Positions 34,700-46,105 of a DNA stretch of 64,000 nt are shown here, one piece after another. The stretch covers positions 134,113,129 to 134,177,128 of the forward strand of contig CP136064.1 of NCBI GenBank assembly GCA_032622095.1, in the 5' to 3' direction. This DNA comes from Siphonodentalium dalli. Taxonomy: Eukaryota > Mollusca > Scaphopoda > Gadilida > Siphonodentaliidae. The position numbers and the translations under genes were made by a program. The first letter of the stretch is position 1. Each line of letters starts with the position of its first letter. The notes under the pieces were generated by a model. The model ran no database searches. It was given only the letters and a program-made list of their open reading frames with translations, and was not told the origin of the DNA.

Positions 34700-36590
34700 C
34701 ACTCAACAGACATTTCCGTCACTAGAAATATATATTGTGGGACAAAAATATTACGATGTTTAGAACACAATTTATTTGGCAGTGGCACATGTATTTTATT
34801 TGATTCAATATCTAGGGATGAATATATGAGACAGCATATATGTTTCTTTCATGTTTTGATGATAACTGCACTTATATAATCATGTTATCAAAACAAGTTT
34901 CATAAAATGTCTGTTGTTGTAAAAAAAAATTGTCTGAGGGAGAGTGACCTCATATTCAATTCTTCACTAAAGGCCAGTATAGATTAGACATCAAACTTTA
35001 CAATTTTGCCAACCTTAATATATAACATTGCTGGTGGATTGATATTACAAGAATTGTTATTTTATAATTTTAATGAGAATAACAATTAAACTAAACTGAA
35101 AGTTATTGTCTTTTGCACTGTTTGTTGGCCTCGACTGAAACTATTCACTTTTTCTGGTTACTAACATTCAAGATCTGCTATCCAAAACTTGACGCCAATT
35201 CCAGTGAGTCACACACTCCATGAGTTAGGCAGCACCAGTCTCCTTTATATAGTGATGTTGGTTTCTATAACATAAAATATTGTTATCGTTCTATTATAGG
35301 TTCTAATGGAGAGAGAGATGTAGATATGGCTGGAAGGACAAGACTCCAAGAAATTGCACAACTGCAGTTCATTAAACACACTTGAATTTAGCGAATTGCC
35401 ACATGTACAATCATTACATTCTTACAATGTTACCAGCAGTTTTGTGAAGTAACACAATAATGACAATGATATTGAAAAAGATATATTGCTATGTTCGATG
35501 TACTTTCTCAGCAATGCCATGAAGAAAATCTCATTCCTGATTAACATGCAGATCAAGCAATGGTTAGTTCAAATGATGTCATACTGTGCTTTTCAATTTA
35601 AACTGTGTCCATCTTGGTTATCGGAATGATTCTGGAAGAGAAAGCTCTATGGCTGAGATGATATAATTGTCTACTACAAATTAAATATGCTATATATTTT
35701 TGGAATAAATATACATGTACCATATTTAAATACTAGTACACATCTTTTCATTTAGGAATTCTGATTCCTTATTCATGCCCAATACTGACTGAACTACTAG
35801 GATCCCCTGTATATCAATTGTATACCTTACTCATATTTGAATTTGTGAAGTACTATGTTTCGCTCTATTTAAAATTCTGAGCAACTTCTAAACTTACAAA
35901 TATTTTTGTATATGATGACAATTTCAGTTCTTCATTATCGCTGAAAATACTTGTGCATATTAAAGATCATCTTGACAAAAATTCCTTCAGTCTGGAATAT
36001 ATATGTTTATATTTTAGAAGAAATTCAACTTAAAATATCTAACCATGATTTAGCTATACACATGTGAATAATAAATGCACACTAGCGAAAAATAGTACAA
36101 TGTACTGCACAAATTTAAATATGACTGAAGAATATATTCTATAATCATGATACTTTGACCCTGAGAATGTGACAAAAGTAAAAACAGTCCATATACCACA
36201 TCATATATTTTTACTTCAGCAGATAATTGTAGTCTCTGGGATTAATATAAAAAAGTCCAATTTTTTCACCAAAAAAAGTCATTATCACTAATATTGGTAT
36301 TAGTTAGTAGTTTAATCTCTTTAATATATCAACAAAAGTAGATTATATAGAAATATGTTTTTATCCCAAAAGTCATTGATTTATGGCTACATATACAGCT
36401 ACATGTACATTGTACCAGTCAGTGCTGATTGTTGATGTTACTAAAGATCTGCATGCAAAATACAATAATCATTTATGCTTATCATTATGGTACTCACATT
36501 ATTACATTCTAATGATTTGTCCTGATGAGTTAACCACATCTCTCGTTCTCCATCATTAATATAGTCTGAAAATAGAAATGTATAAAGGTA
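34700..36590. other. AT-rich, no feature recognised
   Basis: No supported gene, repeat pair or RNA. It includes the 76-bp segment (about 35672-35747) that the right arm lacks. Confidence 0.5.
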
Positions 36591-36598
36591 GTGAATCT

Positions 36599-36706
36599 CG
36601 GGGAGAGCTTTCTGATGAATGGCAACAAGCCACATTTCTGACTAAATCCTGAAATGTTACCCATACTTCTGCTTTGGTTAAGAGGTCGATTACTTAGGGC
36701 ATTAAT
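36599..36706. repeat. Half copy of the 34.55 kb palindrome
   Basis: 'ctcggggagagctttctgat', 'caacaagccac', 'gactaaatcctgaaatgtta' and 'gctttggttaagaggtcgat' match loop and right arm at 34600-34690 with several changes. Confidence 0.75.
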
Positions 36707-37734
36707 GTATAACTTGGCTAATTTAACCCAACATCTGCCTCACAAGTTCACAACTTATTATACTGATACTGCGACTTGTGAAATCCATCAAATTATCACT
36801 CTCTGTGAGTCCAATAGCTATTCACCTAATTAAACATTATATTTACCAGTCATGGTCCTTGCTGGTTTAAAGCATGGACACAAAACATATGTTTCAAGCA
36901 TTTGTGACCAGGAAGTAGTATTTAAAACAACTATCAGTTGTGTTAATCTAACATATTCATGATTTAGGTCCAGTGCACCATTCTATGACCATACATGATG
37001 GGACAGGACCTCATTTTTGAAGATTTTTCAAACTCTACCCACAAGACGAGAACATTAGGGAGCCATAGCAACCATTTATTCACACAAATTATGGTTCAAT
37101 CAATGCCTAGGACATCCCCCATGCCAGAAATACAGATACAAAAATATCTGCCACAAGGGCTTCCAGTGCATCCATGCACAGTTGCATATAAATCAGAATA
37201 TAATAGAGTTCACATGAATTTTGAAAGGGAAAAAACACATAGAAATCCATATACATTGATATATGGACTATATTTTGAAAGGGAAATTCATTATATGTTG
37301 AAAAAAGTAAAACTTTTGTTTATACTCGCACAATGATCAGATAAATTATGTGCACTTTAGAGGTAACATTGCACTATTATCAAGGCTAATTATAAACATA
37401 ACCCTAGATATTTTCATGTATTTAAGATTCATCAGCCATGTTTGGGTTTCAGCCATTTCAAAATTTCAGATCTACTAGACTTATGCTTATTTTCAAACTG
37501 ATTTAAGATCTTTTTAGTTCATAAATTTATTTCGGCATGTGTTGCAACAATAATAATTGGTACATGTAGCAACCTGAACATTTGTCACATGACTGATATT
37601 TAGAGAAATGTCTGTTTTCAACCTTATTTGAGCTGATTTTTGTCAAAATTTGTCTATATTTGACCCACAGTGTGCAGCGGTGTGTGTATTCCTAGAGTAT
37701 GTGGGACCCGAATTCACATTGACCAGTGTTAGCT
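36707..37734. other. AT-rich; 113-codon open frame of unknown value
   Basis: An open frame at 36995-37336 (+) is duplicated intact in the right arm (57751-58092, -). That conservation reflects only the recent duplication. No domain is recognised and the AT-rich composition matches the surroundings, so it is not called a gene. Confidence 0.4.
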
Positions 37735-38010
37735 GATAAAATGGTATGACATAAATGGTATCAGTGTGGGCAATGCCGTCACTTATTATACCCTTGGCTG
37801 TCTTAAGCGAAATAATGGTTCGCTTAATAAGAGTAATCCATTCTCATGAATTAGACTGAAGCACAATTCACTCACACACAGTTCAGACATGCTCTTTCAG
37901 AATTCCGCTCAAGTTGAAACCTTTGACATAGTAGTATCTCAGTCTTTGAGTCAACTATAAATAGGGGAAGGCTCCACACACTGATACCATTTATGTCATA
38001 CCATTTTATC
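37735..38010. mobile_element. MITE with 34-bp perfect TIRs
   Basis: GATAAAATGGTATGACATAA..ATGGTATCAGTGTG at 37735-37768 is the exact reverse complement of 37977-38010. It is 276 bp and non-coding. The right-arm copy at 57084-57355 is a few bases shorter. Confidence 0.85.
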
Positions 38011-38108
38011 CAAGATGAGAGAGGTAAAACAAACAATGGTGGTTAAGGGTAACTGAATTATGATTTACCATAATACAATGATACTTTAGAGCAATATATT
38101 TATGCTTA

Positions 38109-38746
38109 GGTAGAAGTACACGATTTCACAGGTTGTAGGGGGTCTGAAAAATAGAAATATAAATATCTGGGGGGCATAACGGCCAGTGTAGTCTGTGTTA
38201 ACTGTGTCGTTACTGGTTTGAAGGTTTATTTATTTTACAAAACTGGGAAAGTTCTCAAAAAAGTGAAAAATTTGGATACGCAACAGGGTTTTCGTATTCA
38301 GTGAAGGCCAACTCTGTGTTATTGGTTACAGGAAAATAGCCCGATTTCTCTCCCCTGAATTCTGTCATCTGGGCTCGCAAGACTTTTTTTTCAAATTGAT
38401 ACGATAACTTTTTTTCTATTTCAAATATTTCTCAGCTCTATCAGGTGGAAGAATCTTATTTATTGACATTCGCTCTATCATGGTCTGTTTTTGGGTAGAA
38501 AATGGCCAATTTGAGTGAAAAAAATGGGTAAAATTGAGCGGTTCGTGTGTGCAAACCAAGGGGCATAACTCAATGACATATTGTACGAAGAACCAAAAGT
38601 ACATTTAAATGATTACACCTAAAATTTCTGTCGAAATTAAAACATGCTTGATTGGATATATGCCAACGATAATGGCTTAGCATTGATTTGAAGTACAGTA
38701 CCCCCTCCCAGGTTGGCAAAATTGCTGGAAATCGTGTATTGCTACC
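38109..38746. mobile_element. TTAA-type MITE with AGGTAG ends
   Basis: The right end inverted reads AGGTAGCAATACACGATTTC after TTAA (38747-38750). The left end reads GGTAGAAGTACACGATTTC after TTA(g). Inside the right end is GGGGGTACTGTAC, as in family C. The interior includes 'aaggggcataactc'. The mirror is about 56347-56985. Confidence 0.6.
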
Positions 38747-38750
38747 TTAA

Positions 38751-39581
38751 AGCTTAATTGAATTGTTTTATCATAATTAGCTTATATCAGTAAATGTGCA
38801 TTAACTTTGCATATACTCTGGAAATTGTTTTCAACTGGTACCTATATCTTTCCAATTGTTGGAAAATTAAAAACTGAAACCCCTTTATTGGAGGATGTGT
38901 TAACATTTATTAACTGACTATGCTTAGCATATACATGTATGATTTATGCAGCACAATAAATTAGCATGATTGGGTTCTTCGGCTATTTTACCTCGGTATA
39001 AGCTGATGCAAAGATTGTAGGTGGAGCAGGGGGATGGGGGTAGTAAAAAATTTGCAGGAAGGAATGAATTTTTTTTTGCATCTGGCATTTTCGGGGACCC
39101 ATCACCACCAAACCTGCAAAACCAATATGTTTTTTACTCCCAATTTGTTCACACCCACCTCCCAAATTTCACTAAATTTGGTTCAAAACTGAATAAAGCT
39201 GTACTGATATTACTCATATGACTGGGAATGATCTATCTCATTTAGTTCAAATAACAGTTTAACCTGTTTCAGAAGCTGTTTTGATGGAAATAAACATAGT
39301 CACATCACTCTATCAGACTTGGATACTTTAGGTCTTGCCAGAGATCATCTTAGTTGATAGACAAGCAAATAATTCACTGATTGGCTTGATGCACTGATGA
39401 CAGATATTTTTTACCCATTGATAGTCAGATACTTTCTATCCGTTGATAGTGACATTTAATGTCAGTTGCTCGCTCATTTTCCATTCACACAATGATCTAT
39501 GCATTAGCGACATCAAGACAAGTTTATTTATTTAAGTTTTACGTTTCTGGAAGGTTCTTTTTAGGTATAATTGATCTACAC
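38751..39581. other. AT-rich, no feature recognised
   Basis: Short open frames in this interval have no recognised domain. Confidence 0.5.
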
Positions 39582-39585
39582 TTAA

Positions 39586-40054
39586 AGGTACTCAACCCGT
39601 AAAGAGGGTCCCCATCTCAACAGATTCCAACAACAACAATCCGATCGGAGGGTCCTATATTACTATTTCTTTGGCTTTGGGGGTAAAAAATATTTGATTC
39701 GAGTCGAGGAACCCATCAAACAAAGCTCAGAGTTATTAGATATTGATTTTTGAAATTTGTTATAAACTCGAGATCAGTACTACTAACTGCCGTAATCTGC
39801 TCTGGATGTGTTCTCCAAATCTATTCAAACAGACAAGGATGGATAACTCTAAAATCAAGTGGTAATTTTAACGCAATTTTTACTGAGTTCTGGGCCAGAT
39901 AGTATTCCCGATAATGAAAAATAATAGATTTCTAAAATCGATATCTAACAAATCTGAGCTTTGATGGGTGACTTCCTCGACTCGAATCAAATATTTTTGA
40001 CCCCCGAAGCCATTGAAATAGTAATTGAGAGGAGTTTTATCGGGTTGAGTACCT
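39586..40054 (+). mobile_element. TTAA MITE family A, copy 3
   Basis: AGGTACTCAACCCG to CGGGTTGAGTACCT, with TTAA at 39582-39585 and 40055-40058. It is near-identical to copy 2 in the reverse orientation. A paralogous empty site (TTAA once, same flanks) is present at 41023-41105. Confidence 0.95.
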
Positions 40055-40859
40055 TTAAGCATATTTTATTTACCCTCATTCCTCAAGCATTTTCACATTT
40101 ATTATTTATTTACACTTTAGCTCAAAACATTGATTCCCCCATGAATTAATTTCAAATGGCACAGGCCTAAACACATCAATAAAGTTTATATAGACCCACC
40201 ATATGATGGAAACAATCCCCCAGTAACCCCAAGATGTTTTATGACCATGGGAATGGTATAGATCTGTGCAGGATATGTCTCTTTTATAAAAATACTATAT
40301 CTCAGGGATGGAGACACAAATTCTTGGGGACAGGGATGCTGATATTATGAAAATAGGGGTTTTCCCCCTATTTCAAGTCAATAAGTACACCAATAAGCAA
40401 ACCCCCAGTAACCCCTAATTGCCTATTTACGGCCATGGAAATGGTATATATCTATGCAGGAGATGTCCCTTTAATAAAATATACTACAGCTCTGGGAGTG
40501 AGGCACTTATTAGGACACCAGGGACAGAAATGCTTCAACTATTGAGTCTGTATGGGACTACTACTTTGGGCCCATGATAATATACTATGAGATTGACTCA
40601 AATCATTCACAATCAGAGGGAAGTGTGATGAAGGAATTTTTTCACCCCCACCGTCCCATATGCAAAAAGACATAGATTAATGTCATCTCCACTGCACTAA
40701 GGGCCATATGAGGTCCCAGTACCATACATATGGTGTTTTTGTTGTTATAAATACTCAAAATGAGTTTTAAACTGTTACAAATGTCAAATAAGTGCTCAAA
40801 GTAAATCATTTGATGGGTCACCCACCCCGAAATACCTTCCTGTAAATTTCGTATCACCC

Positions 40860-40863
40860 CCCA

Positions 40864-40892
<29 letters not shown>
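40860..40892. repeat. Long poly-C tract
   Basis: About 30 consecutive cytosines after 'ccacc'. Other C/G runs of 17-20 are at 32463, 41431 and 62531. Confidence 0.95.
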
Positions 40893-40897
<5 letters not shown>

Positions 40898-41509
40898 ATA
40901 ATATCTGCCATTGAAAGATTCTACTGATATGCAGACAATATATGTGGTTGCATCAATTTCAGCTTGAGGGGAGCTCTATGGGAGTGTAATTATTTATGTA
41001 TAAGCATAACTAATTTACATTTAGGTATAATTGATCTACACTTAAGTATATTTTATTTACCCTCATTTCTCAAGCATTTTCACATTTATCATTTATTTAC
41101 GCTTAAGCCCTAATTGTCTATTTACGGCCATGGAAAATTGGAAATGGTATATATCTGTGCAGGAGATGTCCCTTTAATAAAATATACTACAGCTCTGGGA
41201 GTGAGGCACTTATTAGGACACCAGGGACAGAAATTTTCTTCAACTATTGAGTCTGTATGGGGCTACTACTTTGGGCCCATGATAATATACTATGAGATTG
41301 ACTCAAATCAGTCACAATCAGAGGGAAGTAAGGGAGAGCGAGTTTGGTATTTAATTGTTAGACGCAAATTTGTGCAAATGATTTATGCTTAAGTGCAAAT
41401 ATTTGCAAATAAATAATAAATATGAAAGCCCCCCCCCCCCCCCCCCCATCATTTCAGCCCCAGGGGAGTTTTTAGATCTGGAATTTGATTTATGCTTAAG
41501 TGTATGGGA

Positions 41510-41665
41510 GGCCCAATTCACATTTAATAATTAATTGTGCTTAAGCACAATCAATTGCACTTAACACTTTAGCGTAATCAATTGTGCTTAAGTGCAATTA
41601 ATTGCGCTTAAGCGCAAATAATTTCGCTTCAGTGCAATCATTGCGCTTATGCGCAATTCATGGTT
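41510..41665. repeat. Cluster of GTGC/GCGC-TTAA palindromes
   Basis: Successive half-site pairs: 'ttgtgcttaagcacaa', 'attgtgcttaagtgcaat', 'attgcgcttaagcgcaaa', 'ttcgcttcagtgcaa', 'attgcgcttatgcgcaat'. The centre is TTAA or a one-base variant, and the arms change together. Confidence 0.85.
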
Positions 41666-42711
41666 ATAGGTAACTAAACACCCCTGGTGAATAAATAGGT
41701 TTCTCCATAACTTAGCATTAACTCCTATTGACATATCACCTCTTGGTTTCATTGGTTTGGATGGGTAGGGAGCTAGCCCAACTTCTTTATCAAAATGGCT
41801 GACACGCAATAGTATCACCTTCTGTTTTAGTTGGAGCGACTCGTGATAGCATTATAATATCTTCAGTATATATTAGTTATTCTGTATTAGTCGGGGCGAC
41901 TTTGATTTTCCTCAATTTTCGAGTATACAGGCACACCATATGAGGGAAGCAAGCCCTCGGTGGAACTACATGTATATGACCATGGCAATACTATAGATTT
42001 GTGTAATAAAAAGAACTAGAGCTCGAGGACTGAGACACCAAAGCTCCAGGAATGAGACACCAATCTTTTTTGACAGGGATGCTGATAATATGAAAATAGG
42101 GTTATTTCCTCTGATTTAAGTCAATAAGTAAACCATATGAGGTAAGCAAGCCCTCATGCAGTGACACCACATGCATGCTATAGTATATGACCATAGTAAG
42201 GGCCCAAATCATTGCAATAATACATTAAAAAACATCATACAAAAAATTACTAGAGTTCCGGGAAGGAGACATAAATTCTTTGGATAGATGGATGCTGATA
42301 ATATGTAATTAGGGATTATCCTTGTTGAACACACACTCACATTTGACTGTTGAGTTCTCAGGCTAATTAAAACAGGTTAAAATTAGCCCAATGCTCCTCT
42401 TGTGTTGCTAGTTGATACACCAGGTCATGCCAATAATTTATGGGCAAGTTAGATAGTAGTAACCCTTAATTCCATTTTTATGGCCATGGAAATGGTATAT
42501 ATCTGTGCAGGAGATATCCCTTTAATAAAATATACTAGAGCTCTGGGAGTGAGACACCAATTCCTGGGACACCATGGACAGAGATGCTGACATGGATATA
42601 TGTTTTTTTCTTCAACTTCTAGTCTGTATGGGGCTATTACTATGGGCCCATCAGAATTTACTATGAGATGGACCCAATCATTCACAATCAGAGGGAAGTA
42701 AGGAAGTGCTA

Positions 42712-42842
42712 GGTATTTGCGCTTAACCGCAAATGATTTGCGCTTTAAGAGCAAATAAATTGATAGACACATATTTGCGCTTTAGTGCAAATGATTTGTG
42801 CTTATTAAGGGCAAATTGTTTTATGCTTAAGCGCAAATAAAT
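42712..42842. repeat. Cluster of GCGC-TTAA palindromes
   Basis: 'tttgcgcttaaccgcaaa', 'tttgcgctttaagagcaaa', 'tttgcgctttagtgcaaa', 'tttatgcttaagcgcaaa' and relatives, followed by 'taaataataaatgtgaaaa', which also follows other members (41400, and inverted near 40105). Confidence 0.8.
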
Positions 42843-43356
42843 AATAAATGTGAAAAGGACCTCCCATAGTTGCCCACTTCCGATCAACTTCGCCTCAAAA
42901 TTATGGACTTACATGTAATGTGCAGATAAAATACTGTTAATCAATTAGAGAACTTATATATTTGATTTTCCGTTGATAGTAACTAGCCCATCTGAGAATA
43001 ACTTTTGGAAACTCAATGTGGGGAAAAAAAATCCACCCCTACTATTATTTTTGGCCTGTAATTTATTCAATCTGGGAAAATTTTCCACAATCATGGTCAT
43101 GAAAAATATTACAGTATTATTATTATTTTTGGTAGGCCTACTAGTACTAACAGCAACACTGCACATGCTTATGATGCTACATATACTGCTAGTACTATTT
43201 GAATGGTGAATAACGAGACCTTCAACTTCAAGACGACAAGAGTAAGGCCTAAAAAAAAATTATTTAATATTGCCTGTTGGAATTTGTGTGGATATCAATT
43301 TCAATTTTATAGCGAAGAGTGATACAATTTTTTACCTCTTTTTTTTGGGAGCTCAT

Positions 43357-45479
43357 AAAAGCCGAACACAACCGAACACAACCGAACATAACCGAACACA
43401 AGTCCAAATAATGGGAAATTTCACGAATAAAGTTCATAGGCATATGTATTCATGTTCACACTATTACTATACGAACTTTGGTGGAGTTCGGGCCAATAAT
43501 AAGTGTTTTATTCGATATTTTGTAAAACGCGTTTAGTGTTCGGCATAGAAAAGCCGAACACAAGTTTATGTTCGACACTCAGTCACCGGTAATTAATTAA
43601 CACATAGATATGCATAGATGTGGCGTACGTTAGCTGGCGTTTGAGATATATAACTCTATATACAGTCTACTAAATATAAGACCACCTTGTAAAGTTCATA
43701 GGCATATGTATTCACGTTCATACTATTACTATGCGAAGTTTGGTTCAATAATGAGTGTTTTGTTGGGTGTTTTGTATAACGCGTTTGTGTTTGGCATAGA
43801 AAAGCCGAACACAAACTTCTGTCTCATGGATTAGATTATCCGCTGATAGGTGATAATTAATATCTGCCAGAAGGGATTTGGCAGGTTTAATTCGCGAGAA
43901 AAAACGTGTTTTGTTGTCCATTTTCGTCTGCATTCTCACTAAAATGTTACCCACCCCGTTATTATTACAAGTCATTTCGTACAATGTGGTAGTTTAGATG
44001 GATCATACTGGACAAATGCGAACATATCAGCACGCCCCGGACTTCTAAGAAGTAGTAAATCGGTTGTCGAGTTAAGATACTCGGAAATGGTTCGGAGAAT
44101 ATAATACTAACCACAAAACAAATAGTTTATTGCAATCATAAGTAAACATTGTAAAATTATATATAATAGTGTTCTTGTTGGCGACATAACATCTCTTGGT
44201 GGTGGTGCAGGGAATTCTGGTGGAATTGATGTCAATCATAGTATATGTTCAAAGTACTATACAATATACTTATATGCAAATTCTGTCCTCGGCGGAACGG
44301 ATTTGGGCAGAGTTTGTTCTCCTTGAAGTCAGTGGATGGAAATGGCTCTGATGCGTGCCTAACTTTTGTGTATATATCATGCTGTATGGTGGAAGCCGAT
44401 ATAAAGCCAGTGTTCAACTTATCGTAGAAACACATGCATCGAATACCGATTGAATTGAAATGAATTGTCTGAATACGAATAAAGAGCGTTTCGTATTGTA
44501 TCTTTTTAAAAGTCTGATATGCAGGAATTTAAGATCGTTTTCTAAAATGTGCCTGATATGACAGGAATGTGATATGAAAGGAATAATTATTTTTGAGCCA
44601 AGATACCTTTTGACGCTTGCTAGGGTTGATTGATCTAGTTTTGCATGCCTTTACTCTTTTAATCTGACATGGCTTCTTGGCAATAGCCGCGGTTTTCGGT
44701 ATCGTCAAACGTCCGTCAGTCGAAATTTGCCGAAGATTCTGGCATAAATTAAATTGGTCACCAAGCGATGACTTAGTAAAAAGTCATTGATTTTCAATTG
44801 CTGGCACTCTACATGAAACCATCGGTCACACATATCGCAGCCGATGCTGCGTATCTCGTGACATTCCTGGGAACAAACACCACATGGGTAAATCAATTTG
44901 GAATTAGGCATTGTAGAATTTTCAGACCTGTGATCAGAATGCCAAATACTGCTGAGATTGTGATTTGCCAAATAATATCATACCACATTCTTATATAGAA
45001 CTTCTCGGATATTGCACCATGAACTCACTTTCTTGTCACTCAAATATTGTTTTTACAATCGTACGTTGTCTTTCATGGCGGGGCCCACCAAAAGCATGTT
45101 GTTTCTATAATAGTAGGCGCCATCAAATACTGATTGCAACTAACTGTCAAAACACTGAACTACAATAGGTGAGAGACCGCCACCAACAACAATTAAAGCC
45201 TTTCGGCTTAGTGACCATATCTCTGATATTAATTATCACCTAGCTAGACAGCCGTTATAGACTAATACACGAGAGAAGCTTGTGTTCGGCTTTTCTATGC
45301 CGAACACTGAACGCGTTTTACAAAATATCGAATAAAACACTTATTATTGGCCCGAACTCCACCAAACTTCATATATTAATAGTGTGAACATGAATACACA
45401 CGCCTATGAACTTTATTCGTTATATTTCCCATTATTTGGACTTGTGTTCGGTTGTGTTCGGTTATGTTCGGCTTTTATA
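43357..45479. mobile_element. Element with ~205-bp TIRs and CCGAACACAA ends
   Basis: The left TIR at 43357-43565 starts 'ataaaagccgaacacaaccg' and ends 'gccgaacacaag'. The right TIR at 45279-45479 is its inverted copy with few mismatches ('cttgtgttcggc..gcttttat'). Within each TIR the motif CCGAACACAA is itself iterated. A partial third copy of the TIR, in left orientation, is at about 43690-43815. The interior holds a PHD-finger ORF fragment on the minus strand. Confidence 0.75.
44705..44971 (-). pseudogene. PHD-finger ORF fragment
   Basis: An 88-codon open frame on the minus strand contains CGVC, then CDMCDRWFHVEC: C-x2-C, then C-x2-C-x4-H-x2-C. This is most of the Cys4-His-Cys3 pattern of a PHD finger; the last Cys pair is missing because similarity ends after the QQLK segment. 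PHD fingers of this kind occur in N-terminal regions of several invertebrate LINE and transposon proteins and also in chromatin proteins. Position between ~205-bp terminal repeats favours a mobile-element origin. No further domain follows. Confidence 0.6.
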
Positions 45480-45481
45480 CG

Positions 45482-45730
45482 CACCGTTTTTTTTCACGAC
45501 GACATCTTCGACATTTTCACCAACGGCATCGTCTTCGCTACTTGACAACCCAAGTTCTGCCGACAAAATCGACCCTTTCTTCTTGCCAATCTTCAGGTCT
45601 GGCACATCCTGAATTCCGCTATTATACCTATATTTGACTATTATAGTGGAATATGACTATATCATATTCATGTTTTGTTTATTTGCGTTGGAAATATGAG
45701 ACGGCGCATGCCATTGCAGAGCCAGTTGGT
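45482..45730 (+). repeat. 3' end of a repeat shared with 53.73-53.87 kb (inverted)
   Basis: From 'caggtctggcacatcctgaa' (45594) through 'gccattgcagagccagtt' (45725) the sequence is the near-exact reverse complement of 53731-53863. In both, one frame ends SGLAHPEFRYY(T/S)YI then stop. Upstream of this the two copies differ; here a Ser/Thr-rich open frame (45406-45612) of unknown nature is present. Followed by (GGTT)n at 45724-45744. Confidence 0.6.
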
Positions 45731-45744
45731 TGGTTGGTTGGTTG

Positions 45745-46105
45745 TAATTTCCTCCGTTGTCTTCGGAGAACCCTGTATTAAACAGGTACACAATATCGAC
45801 TGCTGATCAGTTTCTGGTAAGAGGATTAGTTTCCAGCAGCAGTAGATAGTCAGAAGGAATGTAGGAAGAATTTTCCAAGAATAGCAGGAGAGAGTTCCGC
45901 AAGTATTACCGCACATACATGTATACTATATACCACTATTATATTAGATTGATAGAGGTTAGTATCGAGCATAGATTATGCACTATTTCAGAGAGTTAAT
46001 GATTTGTAGTCGTTAGTGCTAGTAGTTAGTATAATCTTCAAATAAATCAAACAATGAAATTTGACTTGAGTCCATGATTAGATTTTGATTGCCTTGGTTG
46101 TCACC
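45745..46105. other. No feature recognised
   Basis: Non-coding stretch between the shared repeat and the 3' end of the minus-strand LINE. On the minus strand it would be downstream of the reverse transcriptase ORF; no tail repeat was identified. Confidence 0.4.

Larger units (their letters stand above)
31011..40488 (+). repeat. Giant inverted duplication, left arm (~9.48 kb)
   Basis: The whole segment recurs as its reverse complement at 54605-64000. Base 31011 pairs with 64000, and 'atactaca' at 40481-40488 pairs with 'tgtagtat' at 54605-54612; similarity stops abruptly beyond. Differences seen by eye are few: a 76-bp stretch near 35672-35747 present only here, a 3-bp indel near 37960, and scattered single-base changes. 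All MITEs inside are shared at the same sites, so the duplication is younger than them. Confidence 0.95.
40190..42715. repeat. Degenerate ~200-250 bp repeat family, six copies
   Basis: Units begin near 40190, 40380, 41105, 41930, 42115 and 42460. Each has 'ccatggaaatggtatatatc', 'tgtgcaggagatgtcccttt', 'aataaaatatactaca', 'ctctgggagtgag' and, when complete, 'gggcccatgataat' and 'cacaatcagagggaagt'. The inner breakpoint of the giant duplication (40488) falls within the second unit. Confidence 0.8.

Noticed and set aside
36995-37336. 113-codon ORF present twice (also 57751-58092) as a conserved gene
   Set aside because: Its conservation is only the recent inverted duplication; no domain is recognised and the sequence is AT-rich like the surroundings.
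39880-40062. Small ORFs in family A MITE copies
   Set aside because: They recur because the MITE recurs and overlap on both strands through the inverted arms; no coding signal.
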